Below are positions 1 through 11,520 of a stretch of 37,803 nucleotides of DNA, piece after piece. A program made the position numbers and the translations under genes. Origin of the DNA: Neelides folsomi (Eukaryota; Arthropoda; Collembola; Neelipleona; Neelidae); NCBI GenBank assembly GCA_034687125.1, contig JAQGBZ010000509.1, positions 1 to 37,803 on the forward strand, written 5' to 3'. Each line of letters begins with the position of its first letter. Position 1 is the stretch's first letter. The notes below the pieces were generated by a model. That model was given only the letters and a program-made list of their open reading frames with translations. It did no database searches and was not told the origin of the DNA.

Positions 1-128
1 TCATTAATACAATTTCCCAAATCTTCGTCTCTTGATTTAAAAAGAAATGAAAGAGATTTAATGAGATCAAAATCAGAGCCAACTTTATGACTATAACAAT
101 TGTCTGAACAAATTAAACAGGAATTCAT
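1..128 (-). CDS. ZAD-type zinc-finger protein, first exon, cut by window edge
   Basis: The reverse strand opens with ATG at 128 and reads on to the left edge without a stop (about 42 codons). The start, MNSCLICSDNCYS, has the first CxxC pair of a ZAD (Cys4, Cys7), followed by the hydrophobic helix region seen in the neighbours (LIKSLSFLF). It most resembles the ZAD at 19150-19492 (MKSCLICSSDSYN). The second CxxC pair and any fingers lie outside the window. By family knowledge the ZAD is a zinc-coordinating dimerisation module of arthropod C2H2 transcription factors. This would be one more head-to-tail member of the array. Calling it a ZAD rests on half a domain. Confidence 0.7.
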   Translation of the reverse strand, partial: MNSCLICSDNCYSHKVGSDFDLIKSLSFLFKSRDEDLGNCIN

Positions 129-700
129 TTTTAATATTATTCTTTTATAAAATTTAATTTACAAATATTAATATACATGTACTTAAAAATAAATTAATTG
201 TATAGATATTTTCTTTTTATTCTTTATTATCCCTTTTTCCTTTTCCTTTATATTTTTACAAAATCTCAGTATCTATACAAACGATGAGTAGAATGTATCA
301 CTACAACCATGAAGGAATTTGAGAGCAAAGAATAATGTAATTTCATACGTTAGGTAAATATACTTTAAAAAGAAAAGTACCCACATGCAGATTTATGCAT
401 ATCTAAAAGATAATATGATAAACAATTAAAATAATTATAATTATTATTTTGTAGATTTAATAATAAATTTTTACTAAAATTAAATCTTTCAATTTATGTC
501 CGTGTCCATGATTTAAAAATAATTAACATAATATTATTAAAATCATACAAGAACATAAGGTAAATTAAATGTTTTTATTTATAGCAATTAATAAAAAATA
601 ATACATATTAAGTATCAATATCACGATTAATGATTATAATATTTTATAGACGTAGGTATTATGTATCAAGGTATTAAGTATTATGCATATTTTGTAATGA
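129..700. other. Intergenic, AT-rich
   Basis: This is the 3' flank of the gene ending at 701 and the 5' flank of the gene starting at 128. A minus-strand AATAAA-type poly(A) signal is plausible near 573-580. I see no other gene or repeat. Confidence 0.5.
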
Positions 701-2954
701 TTAATTATTTTTCTGTCGTGCTTTACTTTTATAAATCCCTTCATGAACGCTCCCAACATGTAATCTAAGGAGATCCGCAGTCTTTGCTTTATATCCACAA
801 ATTGCACAAAGAAACGGTCGTTCTTCAGTGTGTGCTATAGCCAAATGAGTTTTAACACCAGTATTGGTGTTAAAGCTCTTCCCACACAACTCACAAGTAA
901 ATGGTTTTTCCCCTGTATGAGTTCTAATGTGTTCTTTTAGTTTAAATGCAGTTTGGCAAATCACTCCACATCCCATTTCTTTACATTCGAAACGTTCGCC
1001 ATTTGGATGTGAATTTAAATTGTGAGCTTTTAATCCCCTTTCCGTTTGAAAAATTGCAGGACAATGAGGACAACTATGGGTTTTTTCTGAATGCATTCGA
1101 TTCATATGTCTCTTCAATTTATAGTCGTTAGCTGAAATATAAAATATAGTCAATGATTATAAATATTTTTTGAAAATTAGCTTATTAAAATTTCAATAAT
1201 ATTAGCTATGTTATATTAGGTTTTACAGTTATAAATTATTAAACTCACCGCAAGTTAAATCGCATATTGTGCATTTTACTTCTTTTCCATGTTTGAATTT
1301 TTTATGTTCTTTTAATTTGTCCGGATGTGGAAAAATTTTGTCGCATTGGTCGCAAGGAAATGGTCCGTTAAATTCAGTATGTACCATTCGCATATGTTGT
1401 CTGAATTAAAAATAAATATAATTAAAAAAATAAAGATTAAAATGTTTAACTTAAATAAAATGATTAGAAAATGAATTCAAATATGTTTCATATTTCATTA
1501 TACGGTATATTGGCATAAGTTTTTCCACAGATAGGACAAACTTCACGAACACGTGGGGGCTTTGGAATTTCTCTGTGAACTTGAGCTTTATGTGCTTGAA
1601 CGCGGTGAAGAGATTTGAAAGTTTTTCCACAAATGCCACAAGAAAAACTCAATGATTTGTGCTGAGTTTCAATGTGATATTTCAGCGAGCGCATATTATT
1701 AACTTGCCTATTACAATATTTGCAAGCAAACTTTTTTCCTATTCTGATAGGAATTCCATTGTGATAAAGATCAAAATGAATTTCGAGATAAGTAGTACAA
1801 TTTGTTGAATATGTGCAGTTTTCAATCGGACATTGAAATTGATTGAGAGCAATTTGCGTATTTTGAATTTGATCCGGATAAAATTTTTGAAGATATTCTA
1901 AGGATTTCCCTCTTGGTTTATTAATTATGGAAGCTGTTAATAAAATTGTAAGCTCATTGGGCATAAAGTCTTCAATGGGTTTTAGATTAATTTGAGCTAT
2001 TTTTTTAAAAGCGTCTTGTTTAAGAAATTCAATTTGCTCTGCTGTGTAAATATTCCCAGTTTCTTGTATTTTTCCTTTTAATTTGGATTTGATCGAGGAT
2101 GGTTTTAAAAATGGATTTTTCAATGATTTGACTTTTATTGAAGTTTTCCTCACATTATCGTATTCAAGTCGCCTAAATAAAAGTTCAAATTATTAATTAA
2201 ATATTTAAAAAAGAAATTTTAATACGAACATGTTAATTTAATAAAATAGAAATATCTTACAAATGAACTCTTATAATTAAAATATTATTTACCCTTTGGA
2301 TCTTTCAATTGCTGTTAGATAAAACATTTCAGAATAGCATTCAAAATCTTCATTTGTAGTTGTATTTAAATTAGTAGTTTCATCCTCTTTATTATTACAG
2401 GGAGTGTCTAAATTTGGGGGAGAACTTTCTTCGTCATCGTCTCCCATCGGATCATCAATAAAATCATCAAGTTCATTTTCAATTATTTCATTTTGTTCAA
2501 TTTTGACATACGTAAGAGGATCAACATCTTCGTTTCTTATTTCGTCAGAACAAATCGCAGGTTCAAATGTTTTAATTTTATTTTCATAATTAATAAAAGA
2601 GAGTTTATTGAATTTGCACAATGAATTTTGTAAATGAATAATTCCCATTTCTTCAGCTGTGATAAATTCCTTTGAATGACATTTTGATTGTGATTTGGTG
2701 AATATTTTTTCAATCCCATCCCTGAACTCATTAATTCGAATTCGAAGTTTCTCGAAATCTTTCACAACAAATTGAATATTTAATAGGAGAAAATAGCATT
2801 TTTCACAATAACTAGAACCTTTAAGATCTTGAACACATGATAAATCTTTTTCCTGAATATTAAATAGCACAGTAAATTCGTTCATTATCTCAAAATCAGT
2901 TTTAAATTTCTGACATTGAATATTACTATCCAGACAAATATAGCAAATTCCCAT
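701..2954 (-). CDS. ZAD-C2H2 zinc-finger protein 1 (637 aa)
   Basis: Four exons: 2293-2954, 1504-2172, 1249-1400, 701-1131; introns of phase 2, 2 and 1 with GT...AG ends. I chose the ATG at 2954, directly before GICYIC; an in-frame ATG seven codons upstream is possible. Exon 1 encodes the ZAD (Cys4, Cys7, Cys50, Cys53) and an acidic stretch (DDFIDDPMGDDDEESS). Exon 2 begins with the family linker motif (EFLKQDAFKKI ... NLKPIEDF), then C2H2 fingers, the first of CX4C type. A finger with only nine residues between Cys and His (CPICGKTYANIPQH) crosses intron 2; another finger crosses intron 3. Exon 4 adds four fingers and the tail HVGSVHEGIYKSKARQ. It is likely a nuclear sequence-specific DNA-binding regulator; targets are unknown. 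It is the most divergent of the array's four-exon genes. Confidence 0.9.
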
Positions 2955-3876
2955 TTTGAGTTTTTCTTGTATCAATTTTTAATTTTCTAATTGTCAACTT
3001 TAATTTATTGACAATTATAATGTTTTTTTCAAGTAAGTAAAATTTATCGAAGAAATATAAATATATGGTAATGGTTATTTTTATATTTATATTAATACAT
3101 ATTATTCATATTCTCATTTCTCATACGAATTTATGACTTTTCACTATGTAAAATCTGCTTTATTGGAATGTTTCTCTTTGCCTCTTATAAGTAGCTACCT
3201 AAGCTAACGTTATCTTTTTTACATTAAATAGGGTCATTTTTTTAATTTGGAATTAAAATTGAGGAATGGGTGAAGTTAAAATTAATTATTAATATCTAAT
3301 CAAAATATATTTTTTGTAGGTTAATGTGCCCTTTTTTGAGGTTCAATGTGCCACTTTTAGGGCACATGTGCCTCTTTTAGTCCAAATGTGCTTCTTTGGC
3401 ACAAACCCGGATTAATTCACACAAAAGAAGAAATTGGATCGGATACTTTTATTCAACACCGATTGGTTTATGCTAACGATTCTCTCTCACAAATTAACCT
3501 TCCTACAATGTATACTTCTCCTCTTTAAATCTCGCAATCGCTTCTGAATGACATTAAAAAGATCATTGACTTCAATTTTGGGACTTGTTGATTGATTCTG
3601 TAAATGTCTAATGTATACCTACAATGTTATTTGTTTATATTTGTTTGTTTATATATTTTTATGATGTTTTTTATCTTGATTATTTCATTAATTTTTTAAT
3701 CTTATAAATAATGATTTTAATCATTCGAACATTTTTGAAGTACTAATCAGATAACAATTTAAAATTTTTAAAATTAAAATTTTTAATAAACAAAATCTTT
3801 AGAAACGCATCAAAATTTATTTGACTTTTTAAATAGGACCTTTTAGATATTCCTTTCACATATGTATATATACAAC
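2955..3876. other. Intergenic region with short minisatellite
   Basis: This lies between the start codon at 2954 and the transposon at 3877. It holds the 20-bp tandem repeat at 3318-3398, listed separately. Otherwise it is AT-rich sequence in which I see no coding potential. Confidence 0.5.
3318..3398. repeat. 20-bp tandem repeat (about four units)
   Basis: Units run 3318-3338, 3339-3358, 3359-3378 and 3379-3398, with an approximate consensus AGGTTCAATGTGCCTCTTTT. The core ATGTGCC followed by a T-run is best kept. The run is cut off by GCACAAACCCGG. Unit length and core resemble the array at 35704-35868. Confidence 0.75.
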
Positions 3877-3878
3877 TA

Positions 3879-3893
3879 CAGCGTGTTTCAGCT
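3879..3893 (+). repeat. Left terminal inverted repeat of the mariner element
   Basis: CAGCGTGTTTCAGCT is an exact inverted match to 5292-5306. Similarity then continues imperfectly (CGATGTTGC here against TAATGTCCC at the right end read inward). Confidence 0.9.
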
Positions 3894-4080
3894 CGATGTT
3901 GCGCCTTTTATAACTAAATAACTTTAAAACTAGTTAACGTATTTATTTTAGAAAGTTGCATCTTATGGGGCAATATATTAAATAGCTTGTAGCAAGCTAT
4001 CGGGCGTATTTGTCAAAATCAAAAGAAACGGCAGGAGCTTTCACCAACAAGGTCCCAAATTTCTCATTTTCTTTTTAAAA

Positions 4081-5200
4081 ATGGATATTGCTCGTCGCCT
4101 CTCGATTCCAGAAAAAGTTTTCATTGTTGAAGAATATTCTAGAACTGCAAATTGTCAAAAAGCCCAAAGAAGGTGGAGATTTGAAACACCAGCTCCGTCA
4201 AGAAAAACAATTAGTAGAATTGTGTTAAAGTTCAGATCAACTGGAAATGTCCAAAAGTCAACGCCAAGACAAGTGAGAACGGTTCGAAACCCGGAAAACA
4301 TTTCTTTGGTTAGGGATCATGTTGAAAACTTACCGTTGGAACCAAATTCGGTTGGAACCGAATTGAACATCTCTCATTCCAGTACTTGGAGGATCATGAA
4401 GGAATTGTCTTTCAAACCATTTCGCCCAACCTTTGTCCAGCAATTATTGGAAGGAGACCAGGAAAGAAGAATCTAATTCTCAGAAAGATTTCTTCATCAG
4501 CTTGATGAGAATCCGAATTTCGTGGACGAAATTGTCTGGTTCGACGAAGCCACTTTCAAACTCAGTGGCACAATAAATCGGCATAATCTGGTGAGTTTTA
4601 TTACCTGGCTTCGCCGCTTACCTCTTTCTTTTCATCTTTCGCTTTTCTAAATCTTCTGTCAAACTTTCCCCCCATGTGCTTGTTTGCATTATTAGAGCTT
4701 TTTAGGTAAACTGGAGTATCGAGAATCCATTCATCGTCAAAGAGAGGAAGATGAAGTCAAATTCAATTTCTGTGCTTGCCGGGATCATTGGACCATTCTT
4801 CTTTGAGGGCACTGTTGATGAAGAAGCATTTCTTCGAATCATTGAAAATGAAGTTCTTCCGGTGCTTTATGCCGCTTTTGACGTCCGTAATCTTTGGTTT
4901 CAATTGGATGACATGTGCGCTCTTGGTTAAACAACAACTTTGGCACTCATTGGATAGGAAGAGATGGGCCATTTTCTTGGCCTCCACGATCACCCGACTT
5001 GACGCCTTCTGACTTTTTTATGGGGATTCCTCAAGAACATCGTCTACGGGAAGAATCCATCAACAATCCAAGAGTTGAAGATTGCAATCATTGAGGCGTG
5101 CAATGAAATAAGCGTTGATATGTGTCGTAATGCTTGTAGAGGCGTTGAGGGTCGTTTACAGAAGTGCATTGAAAGGAATGGTGCTCAAATCACTAATTAA
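4081..5200 (+). pseudogene. Mariner-type transposase with DUF4817-like N-terminus, broken
   Basis: The ATG at 4081 opens a region like the DUF4817 helix-turn-helix of insect mariner-like transposases (IPEKVFIVEEY ... APSRKTISRIVLKF). Lesions seen: a TAA at 4474-4476 inside RRI-FSERF; a lost stretch plus frame change after WFQLDD (near 4910); a further frame change after SPDLTPSDFF (near 5020). Catalytic motifs are recognisable in separate frames: WFDEATF (first Asp), WFQLDD (second), PRSPDLTPSDFF (third, consistent with a DD34D type). The segment 4591-4705 begins GTGAGT and ends TTTTTAG; removing it joins RHNL to VNWSIENPF in frame, so it looks like an intron. The last frame runs to TAA at 5198-5200 (NGAQITN). 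Confidence 0.85.
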
Positions 5201-5291
5201 ACTTTAAGTTGATGAATAAAGTATGGGTCTCAGATAAATCCATCTATTAATTTATCTTAAGAGATATTCAAGATCATAAGGTGGGACATTA

Positions 5292-5306
5292 AGCTGAAAC
5301 ACGCTG
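5292..5306 (-). repeat. Right terminal inverted repeat of the mariner element
   Basis: AGCTGAAACACGCTG is the exact reverse complement of the left end, followed directly by the TA target duplication at 5307-5308. Confidence 0.9.
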
Positions 5307-5504
5307 TATGTATATATATACATTTAACACATATTCACCTGACGGTTGTAACAAGAGAGTTTAATTTTAAAGAAAATATATTTAACGTTTCTTTAATTTT
5401 TGATGTAACAAAGATGAATAGAAGTATTTATTTTAATGAAAAAACAAATGAAGAATGAAACAATTTTATTGAATAAACTAAATATTATAAACATTATAAA
5501 ATAA

Positions 5505-7756
5505 CTAATTTAAATTTATATTGTTAGAATCAAAATTAATTTTATTAATTAATTTCCCTTTTTGTGGTACTTTATTCCTTTTATATTTTCCCTCGTGGAT
5601 TCCCCCAATGTGCAATGTGAGAATATTTTTTGTTTTAAAACTCTTTCCACAAATTGAACAAAGAAACGGCCGTTCTTCACTATGGGCATTCAACATGTGA
5701 TTCTTGAGATATTTCGGAACTGTAAATGCCATATGACATAAATCACATTGAAAAGGACGCTCGCCTGTGTGACTTCGCGTGTGCTCCATTAATAAATATT
5801 TTGTGCTGAACGATTTTCCACAATCTTCAACAACACACTGAAATTTTCGTTCTTCTGGGTGATTCACTTTATGTCTATCCATTACCCCAGCAGTTCTGAA
5901 CATTTTTGGACAATAAGGACAAGGAATTGTTTTCTCTGCGTGAATTTTATTCCAATGTTGGCGCAATTTAAATTTTGTGTCTACAAAAAATATTAATATG
6001 CTTAATTTCATTAAGATTTCAAAAATTAAGATATTGAAATTAATAATATGCATAATTACATAATATGTATAATGAAAAGATTACAAAATTTAATACAATA
6101 AATATAAAGATTTATTTACCAAATATCATATCACATTTTACGCAGTTGAATTTCTTCCCAACGATGTGATAACACCTGTTGTGATTTTTCAAAGATTCTG
6201 TGTTTGAAAAATCTTTCGAACAAATTGCACATGTAGCTTTTTTATTCGGATCATCTTTATGATAATAGCGAATATGGTTTCTGAGAACAATAAGATTAAT
6301 AATATTAAATCGCAGTCTTTTGTGTTTAAAAAATAAGAATATTTATTATTTTTATATATAATTACTACAGTTGTATTTGTACTTACTCCAATCGTTTATA
6401 AGAACTTCCACAAAAGGGACAAAGTTGTTTTTCGATTTCAACAACTTCTTTTACTATTGGAATTCCCGAATGGTGTTTTCTCTTATGATCTGCGTAACCT
6501 CTCGGAGTGTGAAAAGGTTTCCCACAAAGATCACAAGTAAATGAATAATCTTTATGTTTGGCTTCAATATGGATTTTTAAGTTTCGAAGCTCTAAACATT
6601 TCTTTTCGCAATATTTGCACTTGAATGAATTTCCTTCTTTTATTTTTATCTTATTGTGTTTCATATCTGTGTGAATTTCGAGATAAACCTCAGCATCGGT
6701 TTTATAACGGCAATTTGGAAATGTACAACATAATGTTAGTAATTTATTATTATTCTTTGTCTTTGGGTTAGCAGTCAACTTTTTCTTAGATTCTAAAATA
6801 TTCTTTGTTTTTAATCGTTTTGATTCCCTTGTTCGAAGCGTTTGTTGAATTTCTTCTTGTGTAAATTCTTCAACTCTTTTTAATGGAATGGAAATGATCT
6901 TTTTAAGAGAATCAGTTTTAAGAAATTCCATTTGCGACTTTGAATATCGTTTTGTTCCATCTGCTTTACTTTTCAACCTAATTAAAAAAAATCAACAAAT
7001 TGCAATTACAAAAAATATTATTTATGTGAAATCTATTTTTGATTATATTTTTATATTACTTAATTTAAATTTATTTTTTATTAAATTTACTTTTGAGTTT
7101 ATATGTACCATATGGGTACCTTACTTTCTTAATTGGCGATTAGCGGATGGAGGTGGAATGTAATCGTTGGTGGAATCTGAATCTTCATTATTAAAATTGG
7201 AATTGTCATCTGATGGTTCAATTTGTTCGTGTAAATTATTCAATTGATCGATATCTTCCATAAGCCAATCATTGTTAAAGTCTGCATTAAACTCATCATC
7301 AAATATTTCCTTCTTCACTTGTGGAATTAAATTCAACTCCTCGGATTCAATTGAACAAAGGCGAGAAAAATCTTCAGGGACATTTTCTTTTTCTATAAAC
7401 AATGGATATTCGAATTTGCTCAATGTTTGTTGTAACTCAATTATTTTAGCTTCATTGGGATTTAATTTTTCAACACAACTAAATTTTGATTGCGATTGGT
7501 CAAAGATTATTTCAATTTCTTTTCGAAATTCATTGATCTGATTTTGGAGTATTTGAAATTGTGAAATAAGAGGAGAAATTTGCTCAAGAAGTTGAATACA
7601 ATTAGGACATAAATGCAAATCTTTTAAAATATTCAAACAAGATGATTCTTTCTCTTGAACATTAAAAATTACAGCAAAAGTTCTTATTATTTCTATATCA
7701 AACGTAAAATTTTCATTATTTATTTCGTTTTGATAGCAAATGAGACAGATTTCCAT
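5505..7756 (-). CDS. ZAD-C2H2 zinc-finger protein 2 (619 aa)
   Basis: Exons 7125-7756, 6387-6977, 6120-6280, 5505-5980; intron phases 2, 2, 1. Start MEICLICYQNE; ZAD cysteines at 4, 7, 50 and 53, followed by a helical stretch (QFQILQNQINEFRKEIEIIF) and an acidic tail ending in DSTNDYIPPP. Exon 2 carries the linker motif (MEFLKTDSLKKI, IPLKRVEEFTQEEIQ) and then fingers. Ten fingers in all, including a CX4C first finger, a short-spaced one (CPFCGSSYKRLENHIRYYH) spanning intron 2, one split by intron 3 (CDMIF/DTKFKLRQH), and four in the last exon. The C-terminal tail is HIGGIHEGKYKRNKVPQKG. A minus-strand AATAAA lies about 36 nt past the stop, near 5464-5469. Likely a nuclear DNA-binding regulator; paralogous to its neighbours. 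Confidence 0.93.
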
Positions 7757-7947
7757 TTTACTTAATTTTTTAAATTTTATATTATAAGCATAAAACTTTA
7801 AGTATAATTGTACTAATAAAATAAAGGGAAATATAATAACTTAGTAATGATTAAATTTGATTTTTATAATTAAAATTTTTAATTATTAAAGAGAAATTGA
7901 CAAACTTCAAAGTAGACTTACAAGTGGCAGAATGAAAGATCTGATAT

Positions 7948-7988
7948 TAGAATGTCGAATTTCATTGTTAATCTTTACCCCATAATGT
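7948..7988 (-). promoter_or_regulatory. Shared upstream element, copy upstream of ZAD-C2H2 gene 2
   Basis: About 190 bp before the ATG at 7756. On the plus strand it contains TAGAATGTCGAA, then CATTGTTAAT and TACCCCAT. Very similar sequence occurs about the same distance before the next two genes (11251-11292, 13865-13908). Role unknown: it could be a promoter element or a leftover of duplication. Confidence 0.45.
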
Positions 7989-8154
7989 TTCATTTTTACT
8001 CTTTTAACCACTTTTAAATGAGAACAAAATAGTAAGTTTTAAAATCTTTTAAAATAATAATTTTTTTAAAAATATAATTTATATTTAATTATGAATTATC
8101 AATATAGATTAAAATCATTCATACTGATTAAGGAATATATTTTTATTTAATTTT

Positions 8155-8320
8155 TCATCTTATAAAGATGCATACATAACTAATCTTTATTTTTAAGCGA
8201 AAACAAATGAATGAAATAATTTTATTGAATAATATTATTAGATAGATTTGAGATTTAATTAAAAATTGTGCGATTGCTTTAATCTCATTTTACGGTACTT
8301 TATTCCTATAGACAAACATA
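8155..8320 (-). pseudogene. Relic of a ZAD-C2H2 gene 3' end (gene-2 type)
   Basis: This stretch aligns by eye with the sequence around the end of gene 2 (about 5395-5580). Shared blocks include AAACAAATGAA, then AATTTTATTGAATAA, then GGTACTTTATTCCT, which in gene 2 encodes the C-terminal RNKVP on the minus strand. No open frame of any length remains. It looks like the 3' untranslated region and last codons of a lost paralogue. Confidence 0.6.
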
Positions 8321-8339
8321 GTTTCTGACTCGAAAAATA

Positions 8340-8660
8340 ATTTTAATTATTTAATTATTTAGTATTTTGAAAACTAACATTTTTTTCTAAATTGTATTCA
8401 ACATTATCTAAAACGAGATCCGATGCTTGATTTTTCCCCCTCTTATTTCCCTTAATTCTAACATTGGGAATTTTCTTTCTTCTATATTTTTCCTCGTGAA
8501 CTCCTCCGATGTGAAACGCCAGCGTGTCTTTTGTTTTAAATCGATCTTCACAAATTGAACAAAGAAATGACCATTCTTGGCTGTGTGTTGTCTGCATATG
8601 TCTTTTTACATATATTTTTTGAGCAAATGCTATATTGCACAATGTACAGCTAAAGGGACG
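8340..8660 (-). pseudogene. Truncated ZAD-C2H2 last exon, two fingers left
   Basis: The minus strand reads RPFSCTLCNIAFAQKIYVK, one further finger, and a tail HIGGVHEEKYRRKKIP, ending at 8355. It matches the end of gene 4 (and gene 3) closely. A TAA sits directly upstream of RPFSC, and nothing upstream resembles the remaining exon, its acceptor or other exons. Substitutions include EWSFLC for the family ERPFLC and CEDRF for CGDRF. It is a partial duplicate left by unequal exchange or deletion; expression as a protein is unlikely. Confidence 0.8.
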
Positions 8661-8839
8661 TTAGGAACATAAACAAATTGCCAAATTACTATTTAAAGCT
8701 AAACGTTAACCGTTATTATATACTTAAATACTATAATTTAATATATAGTGAATACTTTATTATCGATTCATCTCAATCGTGAGTAATTTTAGGAATTGAG
8801 AAATTAAGACAAACAAATTTTTGTTGCGATCAAAACTTT

Positions 8840-11042
8840 TTATTGAAAAATATTTTCAATCATGGGATTAATTGTTTGACCAATCGAAATCCTTGGATTT
8901 CTTTTAGAATTCTTATTGGGAATTTTCCTCCTTTTATATTTTCCCTCGTGAACACCTCCAATGTGAAAAGTTAGCAAAGCCTTAGTTTTAAATCGATTTC
9001 CACAAATTGAACAAAGAAACGGTCGTTCTTGGCTATGTGCTGTTTCCATATGTCTTTTCACATAAATTTTTTGTTGAAATGCCATATTACACAATGTGCA
9101 ATTAAAAGGACGTTCACCCGTATGTTTTCTCACGTGGTCTTTTAACCTTTGACTTGAGACGCAGATATGACCGCACCCTTCATAAGGACAAGGGAAATTC
9201 CGTTCTTCTAAATGGCATCTTTTATGTCTTTTCATTTGACTATTATTTATGAACATTTTGGGACAGTGAGGACACGAAAATGTTCTCTCTGCATGTATAT
9301 TATTCCAATGCAATCGCCATTTGTATTTAGTTTCTGTATTAAATAAAAAATATTATTCACGTTGCTTAAAAATTAAAAAATCCTAAGAGTTAATATATTT
9401 AGATTACAATGATAAATATATTAAAGAATTTTTAATTAATTAATAAAATAATATTTAAAAACAAACTCACCGAATTTCATATCACATTTTGGACATTTTA
9501 TTTCCTTTGTTGAAATATGATAATGTCTCATGTGGATTCTTAAACCATCCGAATTTATAAAATCTTTCGAACAAATTTCACAAATGAATTTTTCAATTTT
9601 ACTTTTGTCAGTATGAACATTGGCAATGTGTGCTCTGAAATTAAATATAAGAAGAAAACTAAAATTGGATATTAAAAAATAATGAGTTATTAAAAATAAA
9701 TAATTGAGAATTAAATTAAAAATAAATAAAAATCATCTTACTCTAAATGTATAAAAGAAACTCCACAAAAAGGACAGAGATTTTTGGTAACTTCTTTTTC
9801 CTGTTTATTGTGAACTCTTTTCATGTGAGCTTTTAGACGTCTTGGAGCTGCAAATGGAGCTCCACAAAGTTCACAATTTACTGTGTTATCTTTATGTTGC
9901 TCTTCAATGTGAAATTTTAAATTTCGAATTGCAGAACATTTCTTTTGACAATATTTGCAAGAGAATAAGTTTCCTTCTTTAATTTTAATTTTATTATGTT
10001 TAATGTCCATGTGAATTTCAAGATAAGCCTCCGCATCGGTTGTATAGCCACATTTTGGAAAAGTGCATCTGATTGCTTTCTCTTTTTTGGCTTTAGGAGG
10101 CGTTTTGGGTATTTCAACATTTACTTTCTTTATAAATTCCACCAATTTAATTGTTTTTGAATGAGGTATTCGTTTTGTTTGGAGATTTTGTTGAATTTCT
10201 TCCGATGTCAATTCTTCAACTCTTTTTAATGGAATTACAGCAATCTTTTTAATTGAATCATTTTTAAGGAACTCCAATTGACGCTTTGAATATTTACAAT
10301 TTGAAACATTACTTGAATCCCTTTCCCTACTAAAAATAAATAAAATTCATATAAAATTATGTTTAGAATAATTTTAAGTTAATTAGACTTTTTACTTTTA
10401 TATATATTCTTACGATCGCAATTTGTCATAATAAGTAGGTGGAATATAATCGTCAGTTGCGTCCGAATCTTCGTTATTTGAATTTGAACTTTCATTTAGA
10501 GGTTGAGTTACTCCTTTTAAATTATTTTGTTGATCGACATCTTCAGTAAACCAATCATCATTAAAGTCTTCATTAAACTCGTCATTGTCGTCATCGACAA
10601 TTTCTCTCTTTACTTGTGAATTTAAACCTTTTGTGTCAATTGTAGAAAGATGACATAAATCATTTAATACATTTCCTTTTTGAATAAACAATGGACATTC
10701 GAATTTGCTCAATGTTTGTTGTAACTCAATTATTTTTGCATAATTAGGAATTAAGTTCTCCGTAAAACTATGATTTGACTGTGATTTTTCAAAAATTGTT
10801 TCAATTTCTTTACGAAATTCATTGATCTCATTCTGAAGAGTTTGGAATTGTGAAATTATTGGAGAAATACGTTGAAAAAGTTCAGTACAATTTTGGCAAA
10901 ATTGTAAATCATTTAAAGACACTAAAAATGGCGATTCTTTTTCTTGGATATTAAATATTATTGCTAATGAATTAACAATCTCAAATTGTGAAATAATATT
11001 CTCACATTGTATTTCATTTTGACAAATAAAACACACACCCAT
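8840..11042 (-). CDS. ZAD-C2H2 zinc-finger protein 3 (624 aa)
   Basis: Exons 10414-11042, 9742-10329, 9471-9634, 8840-9333; phases 2, 2, 1. Start MGVCFICQNEIQ; ZAD cysteines at 4, 7, 49 and 52; acidic region ending DATDDYIPP. Exon 2 opens with SRERDSSNVS and the linker motif (LEFLKNDSIKKI, IPLKRVEELTSEEIQ), then a CX4C finger, two regular fingers and the short-spaced CPFCGVSFIHLEAHIANVH across intron 2. Exon 3 has one full finger and the first half of another (CPKCDMKFG), completed by TKYKWRLHW in exon 4, which adds four more fingers and the basic tail HIGGVHEGKYKRRKIP. The stop codon TAA lies inside an AATAAA, so the 3' untranslated region may be very short. Very similar to gene 4 in the last exon. 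Confidence 0.93.
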
Positions 11043-11520
11043 TGCACAATGGAATATTTACATTGGATGATTTGAATTGAATTGAAACAAGAACTTGAGT
11101 CACATATAAGAATAATGTTAATTAAAAATAATATCTATTAAAATTCAAAATTGTAACTAGGAATTGATGGAATTAGAAATTGAGAATTTATTTTTATTTG
11201 GTTGAAAATATTTTAAGACAGAAAAGAAATTCGCAAAAATATTCAGGAAATAGAATGTTGAAGGATAAACAATGTTTATATGTGCCCCAATTAGCTTTTG
11301 ATATTTTTAATATTTCAGGTCTCAATCCATCTAGGTGGAATAATTGTTTTTAATATACAATATGAGTAAAATTATTAAATAATAATATTATTAAATAAAC
11401 TATTAAATGGTGATTTAAAATAATTTATTTTATTTTTAACAAATAAATAAAATACAATTTAATCGAAACATTTATTGCATGTATGTTAGTCTTGTCTTGA
11501 ATAAATATTTTTTTTCTAAA
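11043..11520. other. Intergenic between ZAD-C2H2 genes 3 and 4
   Basis: This holds the 5' flank of gene 3, with the shared element at 11251-11292, and the 3' flank of gene 4, with a minus-strand AATAAA at 11471-11476 about 45 nt past its stop. No other gene seen. Confidence 0.5.
11251..11292 (-). promoter_or_regulatory. Shared upstream element, copy upstream of ZAD-C2H2 gene 3
   Basis: About 208 bp before the ATG at 11042. It holds TAGAATGTTGAAGG, then ACAATGTTTATATG and GCCCCAATT, matching in order and spacing the copies at 7948 and 13865. Confidence 0.45.

Larger units (their letters stand above)
3877..5308 (+). mobile_element. Degenerate mariner-type transposon (IS630-Tc1-mariner superfamily)
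   Basis: The element is bounded by TA dinucleotides (3877-3878 and 5307-5308), the target-site duplication typical of this superfamily. Its ends are inverted repeats starting CAGCGTGTTTCAGCT (3879-3893 and, reversed, 5292-5306), with imperfect similarity inward for about ten more bases. The body, about 1.43 kb, holds a broken transposase in the forward direction. The flanks are TA-rich (TATATA on both sides), so it inserted in simple sequence between two ZAD genes. The copy cannot make transposase, but the ends are well kept and might still be mobilised in trans. Confidence 0.9.

Noticed and set aside
3318..3398. Regular 20-bp repeats as a CRISPR array
   Set aside because: Units are directly abutting and degenerate with no unique spacers, and the window is clearly eukaryotic.
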